Assembly: GCA_012839185.1 (NCBI GenBank)
Contig: DUNU01000002.1
Location: forward strand, 1 to 64,000
DNA from: Clostridiales bacterium
GTDB lineage: Bacteria > Bacillota > Clostridia > Oscillospirales > Acutalibacteraceae
Reading direction: 5' to 3'
Length of the DNA: 64,000 nt
Position numbers and translations under genes: made by a program. The notes below the pieces were generated by a model, which saw only the letters and a list, made by a program, of their open reading frames with translations, was not told the origin of the DNA and ran no database searches. Below, one piece after another: positions 42,715-51,776 of the stretch. Numbering within the stretch: the first letter of the stretch is position 1; every line of letters begins with the position of its first letter.

Positions 42715-43408
42715 TTGCAAACACCTCCCTGAACTTATCCTCAACACTTATTCCCTGTTCTTTAATGGCATTGATACTGTCGTTAAAAAGTACTTTCCCG
42801 CCACCAAGCATAATAACATGATTAAACGCTTGTTCCAAATCATTGACCAAGTGAGTAGAAAGCAAAAGAGTTGAGTTTTTTGCGTAGTTTTTCATAATAA
42901 TATCCAATATTCCGGCACGGGAGGCAGGATCCACGCCGCCCAAAGGCTCATCTAAAACATAGAGTTTTGCAGCACGGGACATAACAAGTAAAAGCTGTAC
43001 TTTTTCCTGCATACCCTTACTCATCGTCTTAATTTTTTGATTGATATCCAGATTAAATCTCTTGGTAAATTCAATAGCCTTATTTTTGTCAAAATCGACA
43101 AAGAAATCAGCAAAATAATCAATCGCATCCTTTGTCTTGAACCATTCCGCAAGATAGATACGTTCCGGAATATATGCCGTCATTGCCTTTGTTTGTATAC
43201 CAATCTTGTGTCCGTCGATCAGAACCTCACCGGAATAATCATGGATAATACCTGTAAGTATCTTCATAAAAGTTGTCTTTCCGCAACCGTTCGGTCCTAA
43301 AAGACCAATTATCTCGCCTTTGGGCAATTCAAATGTCAAATCATCAAGAACGAGGTTTTTACCATAGGATTTTGAAAGTCCTTCTACTGTGATAATAGAG
43401 TCGCTCAT
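42704..43408 (-). CDS. ABC transporter ATP-binding protein
   Basis: A 234-residue ATPase: Walker A GPNGCGKTT (38-46), signature MSKGMQEK, Walker B LYVLDEP, His switch STH. The signature lacks the usual LSGGQ and reads TMSKGMQ, as in small drug/peptide exporters of the YxlF/EcsA type. It pairs with the overlapping permease and starts directly after the hydrolase stop, so it is probably co-transcribed. No accessory substrate-binding protein is present, consistent with export. Confidence 0.92.
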   Translation of the reverse strand: MSDSIITVEGLSKSYGKNLVLDDLTFELPKGEIIGLLGPNGCGKTTFMKILTGIIHDYSGEVLIDGHKIGIQTKAMTAYIPERIYLAEWFKTKDAIDYFADFFVDFDKNKAIEFTKRFNLDINQKIKTMSKGMQEKVQLLLVMSRAAKLYVLDEPLGGVDPASRAGILDIIMKNYAKNSTLLLSTHLVNDLEQAFNHVIMLGGGKVLFNDSINAIKEQGISVEDKFREVFANVW

Positions 43409-44878
43409 TTATTTTTCTCCCAAAGCCCCTTTAAGTTTTGCGATAACAACTGCGTCACCGCATTCGGGAACTATTGTATTTTCAAGGAATTTTTCAGCAT
43501 CATGAACCGCTTTTTCAAGTTCATCGGAATTTTCGCAGTAACCGTTAAGTTTTTCCTCGGCTTTTTCAATATACTTCTTAACCCTGCCCGCACTTCTTGC
43601 GTTGTTAAACTGCGGATAGTTTTCATCGGAGTTTACACTGTTAAATGTGTCATCAGATACAAGTTTCCCAACTATATCCAAAGCAACATCGTTAAACTTA
43701 ATACCGCCGTGTTTCTGATTCTTGAAAAACCAAACTCTATCGGGATTAAAGCAGGTTGATGCGTCAATCGACTTATCGGGAGAAACATATTTCTCGTTAA
43801 AACTATCCAACTGTGAATTTATATCGGCAGCAGTTGCACCCATAGATGCACTTTCAACATGTGCCATACCGTCTCCGTTTTTATTAGCACTGCCTAAAAT
43901 CTTCAGAAATTCGATACCGTAACCGCATAATGCATAAATCTCAGTACCGTTTTCTTCCAGACGACGATATATTTCATCACGATTTTTGTGTAATGTCATA
44001 AATTCATCAGCCTGTTTCTTAATTTCAGGAAGAGCACCGTCAGCAAAAACTTTTTCTGCAACAATGTCATATTTATCGGCAGGAACTGAACCAAGCATAA
44101 CGGTAGATTTCAATGCAACCAAATCCATAAGCTTGTCATATATTTTTTCGATACAAGTATCAATAATACCCGCCGGAAGTATTCCGAGCATCGGCTTTAT
44201 GTCTTCAAAAGAACCGCCGCCGATAAGAGAAAGAACGGAATTTACATTACTCATATCAAGATTGTTGCTAAGCAAATCGGAAATAACAACAGAACCGTCA
44301 AGTCCCGCAACTAAATTCACAACACGATGAATGAGATTTTTCTCACCGTATCTGTATAAATAAGCATTTGTAACTACGCCACCCAGACTGATCGAGATAA
44401 GGTTTACCCTCTCTGCACCGGTTTTATTCAGCACAAAAGCAATAAATTCATCCAAATCATCGGCAGCATCAAAAAGATTACCGAATGAATTATATGAAAA
44501 ATAGAAAATGTTTTCGGCTCCGACAGCGTCAACTATATCATCAACTCTGACCATTTTGTTGATATAGTTCTTCTCATTTTCTTCACATTCAGCATAGGAT
44601 TTTTCATACTTGATCAAGCGAAGATTTTCAACAGCCTTGCCGTTAGAATCAAGACGAAGGGCAAATGCCCATTCCTCCGCTATGTCTTCAAGAGCATCAG
44701 AAAATCCGGCATCTCTACGCAACAAAAGCATCTTCATAAGCGGTGCTTTGACGAGTTTCATAATATCCTTGGTTTCAAAATTAACCGGCCATGCACGCTT
44801 TACAACTTCGTTCTTTTTATCAAGCAATTCTATATTTGACTGTCCGATTCCGGGGACATAGATTACGGGATATGACAT
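43409..44878 (-). CDS. Alpha/beta-hydrolase, lipase/esterase-like
   Basis: A 489-residue cytoplasmic protein beginning YPVIYVPGIGQS, a lipase-type oxyanion/GxxGQS start. The nucleophile elbow ISISLGG holds Ser164, in a LCAT/PGAP1-like arrangement; candidates for Asp and His lie in the second half but cannot be fixed by eye. It lacks a signal peptide. Its stop abuts the ATPase start, so it belongs with the ABC pair and the mre genes; a lipid or acyl-chain substrate linked to the envelope is a guess. Confidence 0.75.
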   Translation of the reverse strand: MSYPVIYVPGIGQSNIELLDKKNEVVKRAWPVNFETKDIMKLVKAPLMKMLLLRRDAGFSDALEDIAEEWAFALRLDSNGKAVENLRLIKYEKSYAECEENEKNYINKMVRVDDIVDAVGAENIFYFSYNSFGNLFDAADDLDEFIAFVLNKTGAERVNLISISLGGVVTNAYLYRYGEKNLIHRVVNLVAGLDGSVVISDLLSNNLDMSNVNSVLSLIGGGSFEDIKPMLGILPAGIIDTCIEKIYDKLMDLVALKSTVMLGSVPADKYDIVAEKVFADGALPEIKKQADEFMTLHKNRDEIYRRLEENGTEIYALCGYGIEFLKILGSANKNGDGMAHVESASMGATAADINSQLDSFNEKYVSPDKSIDASTCFNPDRVWFFKNQKHGGIKFNDVALDIVGKLVSDDTFNSVNSDENYPQFNNARSAGRVKKYIEKAEEKLNGYCENSDELEKAVHDAEKFLENTIVPECGDAVVIAKLKGALGEK

Positions 44879-44932
44879 TTTTATCTCCTTTTTGTGCAGT
44901 TATTTGATTTATTTTCTACTCTGATTTTGCTT

Positions 44933-46741
44933 TTAGTCTTCATCAAGTTTAAGTACCGCCATAAATGCTTCCTGCGGAACTTCTACCGAACCAAATGTAC
45001 GCATACGCTTTTTACCTTCTTTCTGTTTTTCAAGAAGTTTCTTCTTTCTGGTTATGTCACCGCCGTAACACTTAGCCAAAACATCTTTTCTTAATGCTCT
45101 GACTGTTTCACGAGCGATAACTTTTCCTCCTATTGCAAGCTGAATCGGTATCTCGAAAAGCTGACGAGGAATATTATCTTTTAACTTTTCAGCTATTCTT
45201 CTTGCTTTTGCATACGCCTTTTCACTGTGAACAATGAACGACAATGCGTCAATCAAATCACCGTTAAGCAAGACATCCAGTTTAACCAGATCGGACTGTT
45301 GATATTCTTTAATTTCGTAGTCAAACGACGCATAACCTTTTGTGCGGGATTTAAGAGCGTCAAAGAAATCATAAATAATTTCATTAAGCGGAAGCTCATA
45401 GTGAATATCAACACGCTCCGGAGTGATATAATCCATACTTATAAACTTCCCTCGCCTATCTTGACACAGCGACATTATCGCACCGACATAATCCGGAGGA
45501 GAATAGATATGCGAGCTGGTTATCGGTTCTTCGGTATAGTCAATAAGTGCCGGATCGGGATATTTCGTGGGGTTATCAATCTCAACCATTTCACCATTTG
45601 TCATAAATATCTTGTAGATAACACTCGGTATGGTCGTAACCAAATCCAGATCATATTCACGCTCAAGTCGCTCTTGGACAATTTCCATGTGTAAAAGTCC
45701 CAAGAAACCACATCTGAAACCAAAGCCTAATACACCAGAAGTTTCAGGCTCGTATGACAACGCAGCATCATTAAGCTGTAATTTTTCAAGTGCATCACGA
45801 AGATTTTCATAGTCTGCACCGTCAGCGGGATATACACCGCAGAAAACCATCGGATTTACTTTTTTATAGCCCGGCAAAGCCTCCTTGCAAGGATTGTTTG
45901 CCAGAGTAATGGTATCGCCGACTTTCGCATCACGAACAGTCTTAATCGAAGCGGTAACATAACCAACTTCACCGCTTTTTAATATGCCCGTATTTTCAAG
46001 GGAAGTAGGACGCATTCTGCCGCATTCAACAACGGTAAATTCCGCACCGGTTGCACACATTTTCATCGTGTCGCCGGCTTTTAATATACCGTCCATAACA
46101 CGGACATAGACAATAACTCCCTTGTAACTGTCATAAACGGAGTCGAATATCAAAGCACGAAGCGGAGCATCATCATTTGAATTAGGCGGCGGAACGATTT
46201 TTATGATATCCTCCAATACCGCACGGATATTCTCGCCTGTTTTTGCGGATACTCTCGGAGCTTCGCTGCAATCAAGACCGATAACCTCCTCAATCTCTGT
46301 CGAAACTCTTTCGGGATCGGCGGCGGGAAGGTCGATTTTATTTATTACCGGCACAAGTTCCAAGTTGTGGTCAAGTGCAAGATAAGTGTTTGCAAGTGTC
46401 TGTGCTTCAATCCCTTGCGTTGCGTCAACAACAAGTATCGCACCCTCACAAGCGGCAAGGGAACGGGATACTTCATAATTAAAGTCAACATGACCGGGGG
46501 TATCGATTAAATTTAATTCATAAGTTTCACCGTCATCGGCTTTATAGTCAAGCGATACGGCATGTGCTTTTATAGTAATACCTCTCTCTCGCTCCAAGTC
46601 CATACTGTCCAGCAGTTGTGCCTGCATATCACGGGAAGATACGGAATCAGTCAACTCTAAAAGACGATCTGCCAAAGTTGATTTCCCGTGGTCGATATGT
46701 GCGATTATCGAGAAGTTTCGTATGTGGTTTTTCGTTGTCAT
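44933..46741 (-). CDS. lepA: Elongation factor 4 (LepA)
   Basis: A 602-residue ribosome-bound GTPase that back-translocates stalled ribosomes. G1 [10 protein letters not shown]3 DTPGH, NKID and the LepA-specific C-terminal domain ([16 protein letters not shown]) are all in place. Length is standard. GAGGAA precedes the ATG. A 54-nt gap separates it from the hydrolase gene downstream. Its neighbours hrcA/dnaK or rpsT seen in other Firmicutes are missing. Confidence 0.97.
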   Translation of the reverse strand: MTTKNHIRNFSIIAHIDHGKSTLADRLLELTDSVSSRDMQAQLLDSMDLERERGITIKAHAVSLDYKADDGETYELNLIDTPGHVDFNYEVSRSLAACEGAILVVDATQGIEAQTLANTYLALDHNLELVPVINKIDLPAADPERVSTEIEEVIGLDCSEAPRVSAKTGENIRAVLEDIIKIVPPPNSNDDAPLRALIFDSVYDSYKGVIVYVRVMDGILKAGDTMKMCATGAEFTVVECGRMRPTSLENTGILKSGEVGYVTASIKTVRDAKVGDTITLANNPCKEALPGYKKVNPMVFCGVYPADGADYENLRDALEKLQLNDAALSYEPETSGVLGFGFRCGFLGLLHMEIVQERLEREYDLDLVTTIPSVIYKIFMTNGEMVEIDNPTKYPDPALIDYTEEPITSSHIYSPPDYVGAIMSLCQDRRGKFISMDYITPERVDIHYELPLNEIIYDFFDALKSRTKGYASFDYEIKEYQQSDLVKLDVLLNGDLIDALSFIVHSEKAYAKARRIAEKLKDNIPRQLFEIPIQLAIGGKVIARETVRALRKDVLAKCYGGDITRKKKLLEKQKEGKKRMRTFGSVEVPQEAFMAVLKLDED

Positions 46742-46751
46742 TATTTCCTCA

Positions 46752-47531
46752 TTAATTATCTAAACTTTTAAGAAATTCCCAAGATTCTTCAACTGCCTTG
46801 AAAGGATCGTTGTCAACCCAATCGTTGTCCTGTTCATACATGATGTAGGGAATTTCGAGTTCGCAGGCAAGGTCGTAACATTCCTGAAGATTTACAATAC
46901 CTTTGCCCAGCGACACAAAATGACGTTCATTGTTTTCGTCAATAATGTAGTCCTTGAAATGCAAAACTTTAACTCTGCCCTTCATATCTTGCAATACGTC
47001 AACGGGATTTCTGCCGGCATAATGAATCCAAGCAACGTCGGGGATAAAGTTAAATTTGTCGGGATCTGTTTCGGATAAAAGCAAATCCATCATACACATA
47101 TCCGCATCATCAAGTTTTTCAAATTCAAACGCATGGTTGTGATAGTTAAACGTCATTCCGTTTTCGGCTAATTTCTTGCCTATTTCTGCCGTATCGGCGA
47201 TAAACTTTCTGACATTACTTGAATTTTCTCTCATATCGGAACCTGCCGCACCCAAGCCCAAAGCATCGCAGCCGATTATTTTATGTTCGGCAATTAAATT
47301 ATCAAGATCATTTATCATTCGCTCAAAGGGCTTATGTGTAACACAAACTTTCATATCATGCTTTTTAAGAATTTCCGCCTGAACTTCTGCGGGAATATCG
47401 CCGATAGCCGAAATCTGAACGTCTTTTACACCCAAATCCGCAAGACAAGCAAGCATATTATCAAAATCTTCCGCATTTTGCATAAAATCACGCAAAGTGT
47501 AAAGTTGAATACCGATAACAGGTTTTTTCAC
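46752..47531 (-). CDS. Sugar phosphate isomerase/epimerase family protein
   Basis: A 259-residue TIM-barrel protein of the xylose-isomerase-like/hydroxypyruvate isomerase group: [10 protein letters not shown] at strand 1, NYHNHAFEF (His/Glu metal residues), [15 protein letters not shown] and YEQDND near the end. These residues bind a divalent metal. It is separate from the 7241 gene, which has a different strand-1 motif. It follows lepA's start by 10 nt and TelA by 2 nt. Substrate unknown. Confidence 0.87.
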   Translation of the reverse strand: MKKPVIGIQLYTLRDFMQNAEDFDNMLACLADLGVKDVQISAIGDIPAEVQAEILKKHDMKVCVTHKPFERMINDLDNLIAEHKIIGCDALGLGAAGSDMRENSSNVRKFIADTAEIGKKLAENGMTFNYHNHAFEFEKLDDADMCMMDLLLSETDPDKFNFIPDVAWIHYAGRNPVDVLQDMKGRVKVLHFKDYIIDENNERHFVSLGKGIVNLQECYDLACELEIPYIMYEQDNDWVDNDPFKAVEESWEFLKSLDN

Positions 47532-47533
47532 AA

Positions 47534-48664
47534 TTACATGTCTCCTTCCAATTTGCGGATCTGTTTTTCGCCTTCAGTTGCTATAGCATTGAAATCGTCA
47601 ATCGACTTGCGAAGACGAGGAAGAGCCTCCTGCTTGTATCTGTTAATATCTTCAAGTGCTGAAATAGCGTCATTAAAGGCATTTGTCAAAGTTTCGGGAG
47701 AAATATTGGCTGCCTCCGCCTGTGCCTGAATGGAACTTCCCTGTTCTTTAAGCATACGGGATGTCGCTTCAATCATTCTGTTTTTTTCCTCATTGAGTGC
47801 GGTTACTTTTTCAAGAACAATCTTTTGGTCATATAATGCACCCGCAACCGTTACTGCCGTACGAAGTGCTGAAACCGTAACCAATTTTGCACGATCAACC
47901 GAACGAACAAGTTCTTTATTGTTTCTCTTGATAATTTCCATGGCAATAATGCCTTGCTGGTTGACGATAAGAAGTTGCTGGAAATCCTGAATTTTCTGAC
48001 GCAACGGATAAAGTATTTCTTCCTGCAAAAATTTGACTTTTTCGGGATCGGTATTTGCAAGTTCAAGATTTTGTATCTCACTGTCAATATATCTGTCCAT
48101 CTGCATACCAATCTCGACGTTTGCGGATATCTGTTTTGTCAGCTCTCGCATATTCCCCTGTTCAAGGTCAAGGGTAACATTGTCGTCAAGCAAGGTCTTT
48201 TTGCCGACATCAAGGGATTTAACAATGGTTGCAATCTCCTCATCGGCAGTCTTGAAACGCTCAAAATAGCGGCGTGCAGGATTAAAGAGCTTACCTAATT
48301 TCCCGCCTTTAAGAAAATCTGTCTTTGAAGGGTCTAAATCCTTCATCTTGATTGTCAAATCTTCAAGACCTTTCGATACTTCGCCGGTCTCTCCGCCAGC
48401 TCTTGAGAACTGATACATGCGTTTTTGAAGTATTGCATTCTTGCTCTCGCTCTTTTTTATTGCCTCAACGCCGAAACTTTCGACTGCGGCAACACAAGCC
48501 CTGCGGGATTCCTGTTCGTCTAAATTGACACTCAATATCTTATCGGCGTTTTTGACAACCAAATCATTTATCTGCCCCTTGGTTTCATCACTCGGAGCAG
48601 TTTCTTTAACAACTTCTTCTCTGATTTCTTCCTCATTCGGAAGCTCTAAACTAAAAGCATCCAT
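47534..48664 (-). CDS. telA: TelA-family toxic anion resistance protein
   Basis: A 376-residue helical protein of the TelA/KlaA family (PF05816), linked in other bacteria to tellurite resistance and envelope stress. The core is long coiled coil; SVNLDEQESRRACVAAV, FSRAGGETGEVSKGLED and NRYKQEALPRLRKS are recognisable pieces. The frame opens at 48691, but AAAGGAG before 48664 sets the start at MDAFSLEL. It lies directly downstream of the vWA protein, a pairing that suggests shared work at the membrane. No Ter genes are seen. Confidence 0.87.
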   Translation of the reverse strand: MDAFSLELPNEEEIREEVVKETAPSDETKGQINDLVVKNADKILSVNLDEQESRRACVAAVESFGVEAIKKSESKNAILQKRMYQFSRAGGETGEVSKGLEDLTIKMKDLDPSKTDFLKGGKLGKLFNPARRYFERFKTADEEIATIVKSLDVGKKTLLDDNVTLDLEQGNMRELTKQISANVEIGMQMDRYIDSEIQNLELANTDPEKVKFLQEEILYPLRQKIQDFQQLLIVNQQGIIAMEIIKRNNKELVRSVDRAKLVTVSALRTAVTVAGALYDQKIVLEKVTALNEEKNRMIEATSRMLKEQGSSIQAQAEAANISPETLTNAFNDAISALEDINRYKQEALPRLRKSIDDFNAIATEGEKQIRKLEGDM

Positions 48665-48694
48665 ATTTTTCTCCTTTAAGTTAATTCTCAATAT

Positions 48695-50374
48695 TTACAT
48701 ATTTGCATTAAAGAGTTGTTTAAGCTGATATGTAATATCGTCGGTATTTGCATCAATACAAATGCCTTCGTTTATATCCGCAATTTCTTCCAATGCGGCA
48801 ATATTTGCATTATAGCCTATTGCATATACGGGAACTTGAAGTGCTGAAATAATATCGGAAATATCCTCCAAAGAATATCCTCTGTTGGTTTCGCCGTCAG
48901 ACAAGACAAAGAGCATCGGTTTTGCATCCGGAACTTCAACAAGTTTGTCTTGGATTAGCTTCATTGCAACACAGATAGCATCAAATGTTGCCGTTGCACC
49001 ATTTGCAGAAAGAGATTCGACCGTCCCCTTGAAAGAAGACTGCTGAGTCAAATCAAATTTTTCAATCGGAAGTTCAATTGTAACCGTTTCCGAATATGAA
49101 ACGAGACCGATATAGTTTTCGGGGTTTATATATCTCATCGAGTTGATAAGTGAAGATTTAAGTGTATTAAGCGGTTCGCCGGTCATGCTGCCCGATACGT
49201 CGGTAACGAATACGCAAACCATCGGAGCAATGTCCTTATTCTCTTTATAAAGTGCCTGTGCCGCGATAAGTTCTTCGCCCGAATAATCGGTTATCATATC
49301 GACAAAACCGTCAGGAACAGTATTAAAGCCATATTCTTTTGCCAATGTACCGCCGTTTTGCTCACAATAATCCGCAAATAATGAAAGAATCTGTTTTTCA
49401 ACAGCACTTGCCGAACTTATTGCGGCAAGAGGATTTGAATGAATATAACCAAACGGAATAAAAGTATAGTTTTTAGAAAGATTTGCATCATTTAAGAATG
49501 TCTGATATTCCAAAACAAAGCCATCAAACGTTCCCTTTTCGGCAGCAGTACGCATCTGTCCCGTAGTCATAGCAACGAAGGGGATGTTTTTCTGAAAGGC
49601 GGTAAAACCGTCAATCGCTTTCTGTGCCAAAATATTTCCGCTTGAATAACTGTCCAAAAGTGTAACTAAGAAATTAAGACCGGTTGCACTTGTAAAAGGA
49701 TTTGTATATCCCATAATTATCTTGTCGTCAGCGGTTGCCTTTGCAAGAGCCTGAACATTTGCTCCGCCGTATTCTTCGACCAAGGTGGAATAAGTACTTT
49801 TGGATACGACTATACCTGCATAGTTATTGACAAGCGAATCAGTGATATTCTCCGTCTTTACGCCTTTTGCATTAAGCATTTTAACGGACAAAGTGCTTGA
49901 TGGAGAAATTGCCGCGGGAACATATTTTCCGCTCGCGACATAATCAACCTGCTGACCGGAGCTGACAGTACGCAGACGAATGCTTACCTTTTTGCCGTCA
50001 ATCTCGGCTCCGCTTTTATTAAATGCGTTTGCCATTTCACGAAGAAAACCGTCTGAACCTGTACCCGTTTTTTCTGATGATGAGAAAATTTCAGCATAGA
50101 GTTCTCCCGTTTCTGACACCACAATGCTTGAATCGCTAAGTTCAGGAAGTTCTTGGAAAGTATTGTCATCTTCATAAAATTCTACCGTACTCTTTGTCGG
50201 AGTTCCCATAATCGGAGAAATTTCTTCATAGTACTTTTCGAGCTTTGCTTTTGAATCTTTAACGTTTATAGTCTTATCGCTTTCGCCAATATTGCGAGTT
50301 ATATATATTCCGCCGAAAACACCGACAACGACAATAACGATAATGAGTATAAAAATTACGGGTTTCTTCTTCAT
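48695..50374 (-). CDS. Membrane-anchored vWA protein with solute-binding-like domain
   Basis: A 559-residue protein with an N-terminal signal anchor (residues 5-26). Residues about 85-370 look like an extracellular solute-binding protein, with PAAISPSSTLS and GYTNPFTSATGLNF in the ligand hinge region. Residues about 385-559 are a von Willebrand factor A domain with a complete MIDAS: DVSGS near 390, Thr in the GATAT loop and DGETN. The combination of a ligand-binding module and an adhesion-type metal site is seen in a few uncharacterised Firmicutes proteins. GGAG precedes the ATG. It sits between NfeD and TelA. Confidence 0.82.
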   Translation of the reverse strand: MKKKPVIFILIIVIVVVGVFGGIYITRNIGESDKTINVKDSKAKLEKYYEEISPIMGTPTKSTVEFYEDDNTFQELPELSDSSIVVSETGELYAEIFSSSEKTGTGSDGFLREMANAFNKSGAEIDGKKVSIRLRTVSSGQQVDYVASGKYVPAAISPSSTLSVKMLNAKGVKTENITDSLVNNYAGIVVSKSTYSTLVEEYGGANVQALAKATADDKIIMGYTNPFTSATGLNFLVTLLDSYSSGNILAQKAIDGFTAFQKNIPFVAMTTGQMRTAAEKGTFDGFVLEYQTFLNDANLSKNYTFIPFGYIHSNPLAAISSASAVEKQILSLFADYCEQNGGTLAKEYGFNTVPDGFVDMITDYSGEELIAAQALYKENKDIAPMVCVFVTDVSGSMTGEPLNTLKSSLINSMRYINPENYIGLVSYSETVTIELPIEKFDLTQQSSFKGTVESLSANGATATFDAICVAMKLIQDKLVEVPDAKPMLFVLSDGETNRGYSLEDISDIISALQVPVYAIGYNANIAALEEIADINEGICIDANTDDITYQLKQLFNANM

Positions 50375-50376
50375 AG

Positions 50377-50817
50377 TTATTCTCCTTTGACTATAAGTTT
50401 AACGCCTTCAATTTTTTCAACATATACAAACTCATCTTTCTTGTATGTCTTCGAATCAATCGAGCGTGCCGCCCAATCTTTACCGTCAACAGATACCCTG
50501 CCGGTACCAAGTGCATTGTCAATGTCTTCTGTAACCAAGGCTTTTTCACCGACACATCTGTCCTTATTTGAAATTTTTGATTTTTTTACCGCCAATCTGT
50601 CCTTCAAAAGCGGGCGTGCAATTAAAAGCGACAGGACGGACAAGAGAAGGAAGACTATAAACTGTAAGAGATATGCTGTCGGGAAAAAATATGCGATAAT
50701 AATTGATACAAATGAGCCGACTGCAAACCATATCGAAACAATTTCGGATGTTAGTCCTTCGATAATTATGCAAGCGACAAACACTGCCGCCCAAACTAAA
50801 CAAGCAATATATTCCAT
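50377..50817 (-). CDS. NfeD-family membrane protein
   Basis: A 146-residue protein with three to four hydrophobic segments and a C-terminal OB-fold (VGEKALVTEDIDNALGTGRVSVDGKDWAARS). This is the short NfeD form, without the ClpP-like protease domain. NfeD proteins partner with flotillin/SPFH membrane proteins in lipid microdomains; no flotillin gene is present here. GGAGG precedes the ATG. Next to the vWA and TelA genes, a membrane-stability function is plausible. Confidence 0.88.
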   Translation of the reverse strand: MEYIACLVWAAVFVACIIIEGLTSEIVSIWFAVGSFVSIIIAYFFPTAYLLQFIVFLLLSVLSLLIARPLLKDRLAVKKSKISNKDRCVGEKALVTEDIDNALGTGRVSVDGKDWAARSIDSKTYKKDEFVYVEKIEGVKLIVKGE

Positions 50818-50857
50818 TTTCGTCCTCCTCTGAATTACAAATTGTTATTTCCTAAAA

Positions 50858-51739
50858 TCAATAGGATGTTTTCATCCTTATCAGATCGCCGTAAGAAACA
50901 AGCTGGACATCGTGGTCTTTAAGATACTGGTGAACATAGGGATCTTTTAGAAGTTCATATTCCCAGACCCTGCAATGCCAAAGCCCCGTAATACCCTTTA
51001 TTTCATCACTTTCGATTGACGGATGAACAAACGTTTCGGTTACTTCGTTTTCGGGAATATTTGTCCAAATTTTAAGTATTTCATCTCGATAATGTTCATA
51101 ACCGTTCTCACGAAGATCTTTATTCCAATCGGGGAAAAGAAGATAGTCGGGCATAATAACACCGTGTTTTTTAGACAGACGGGAAGAAATTTTTGTTGTT
51201 GCCGCCCAGATGGGATAAGGAATATCGCGGGGACTAACTCTCGGATCGGTCTTGGTGTAAAGACGATAGGCATAACCATATTCACCGACAACACGAATGG
51301 TCATACCGAGCACGGAAAAACGACCGGTATTAAAACCGTAAAGAGAGGTCATGTGTGAGTCAATATGGTCGGGACGCATTCCCCATTCGTGAGCCTTGTC
51401 AATCTGTGCACGGATTTCCGCTTCCAAATCTTTAAGTTTTGCGTGCAACTGCACTTCTTCCGCCTCATGCCACATAAATCCTTCTTTATCCATGAGCGAT
51501 TTACGCATAGTTAAGGGCTTCCAACGATAATTTTCCCATTCAGCTGTCATGGTCAGATGAACACCAATTCCATATTCGGGATTTGCAACTGAGAAATCCA
51601 CCGCTTCTTTTGCTGTCGGACAAGGAATCATTATCGTCGCTGACTTAAGATACCCTTTTTCAAATAATTCAAATGTTGCCACGTTGGCGGAATGACACAT
51701 ACCGAAGTCATCGGCATTAACTAACAGATATTTAGGCAT
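50858..51739 (-). CDS. ChbG/HpnK (YdjC)-family carbohydrate deacetylase
   Basis: A 293-residue metal-dependent deacetylase. NADDFGMC near the N-terminus gives the metal Asp residues, VHLTM a third ligand, and HIDSH the catalytic His pair. The family removes N-acetyl groups from chito-oligosaccharides, hopanoid intermediates or similar sugars; the substrate here is unknown. AAGGAG precedes the ATG. It lies between smc and nfeD with no functional partner in view. Confidence 0.88.
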   Translation of the reverse strand: MPKYLLVNADDFGMCHSANVATFELFEKGYLKSATIMIPCPTAKEAVDFSVANPEYGIGVHLTMTAEWENYRWKPLTMRKSLMDKEGFMWHEAEEVQLHAKLKDLEAEIRAQIDKAHEWGMRPDHIDSHMTSLYGFNTGRFSVLGMTIRVVGEYGYAYRLYTKTDPRVSPRDIPYPIWAATTKISSRLSKKHGVIMPDYLLFPDWNKDLRENGYEHYRDEILKIWTNIPENEVTETFVHPSIESDEIKGITGLWHCRVWEYELLKDPYVHQYLKDHDVQLVSYGDLIRMKTSY

Positions 51740-51776
51740 ATAAAACTCTCCTTTTAATCGGATATATCAAAACAGG

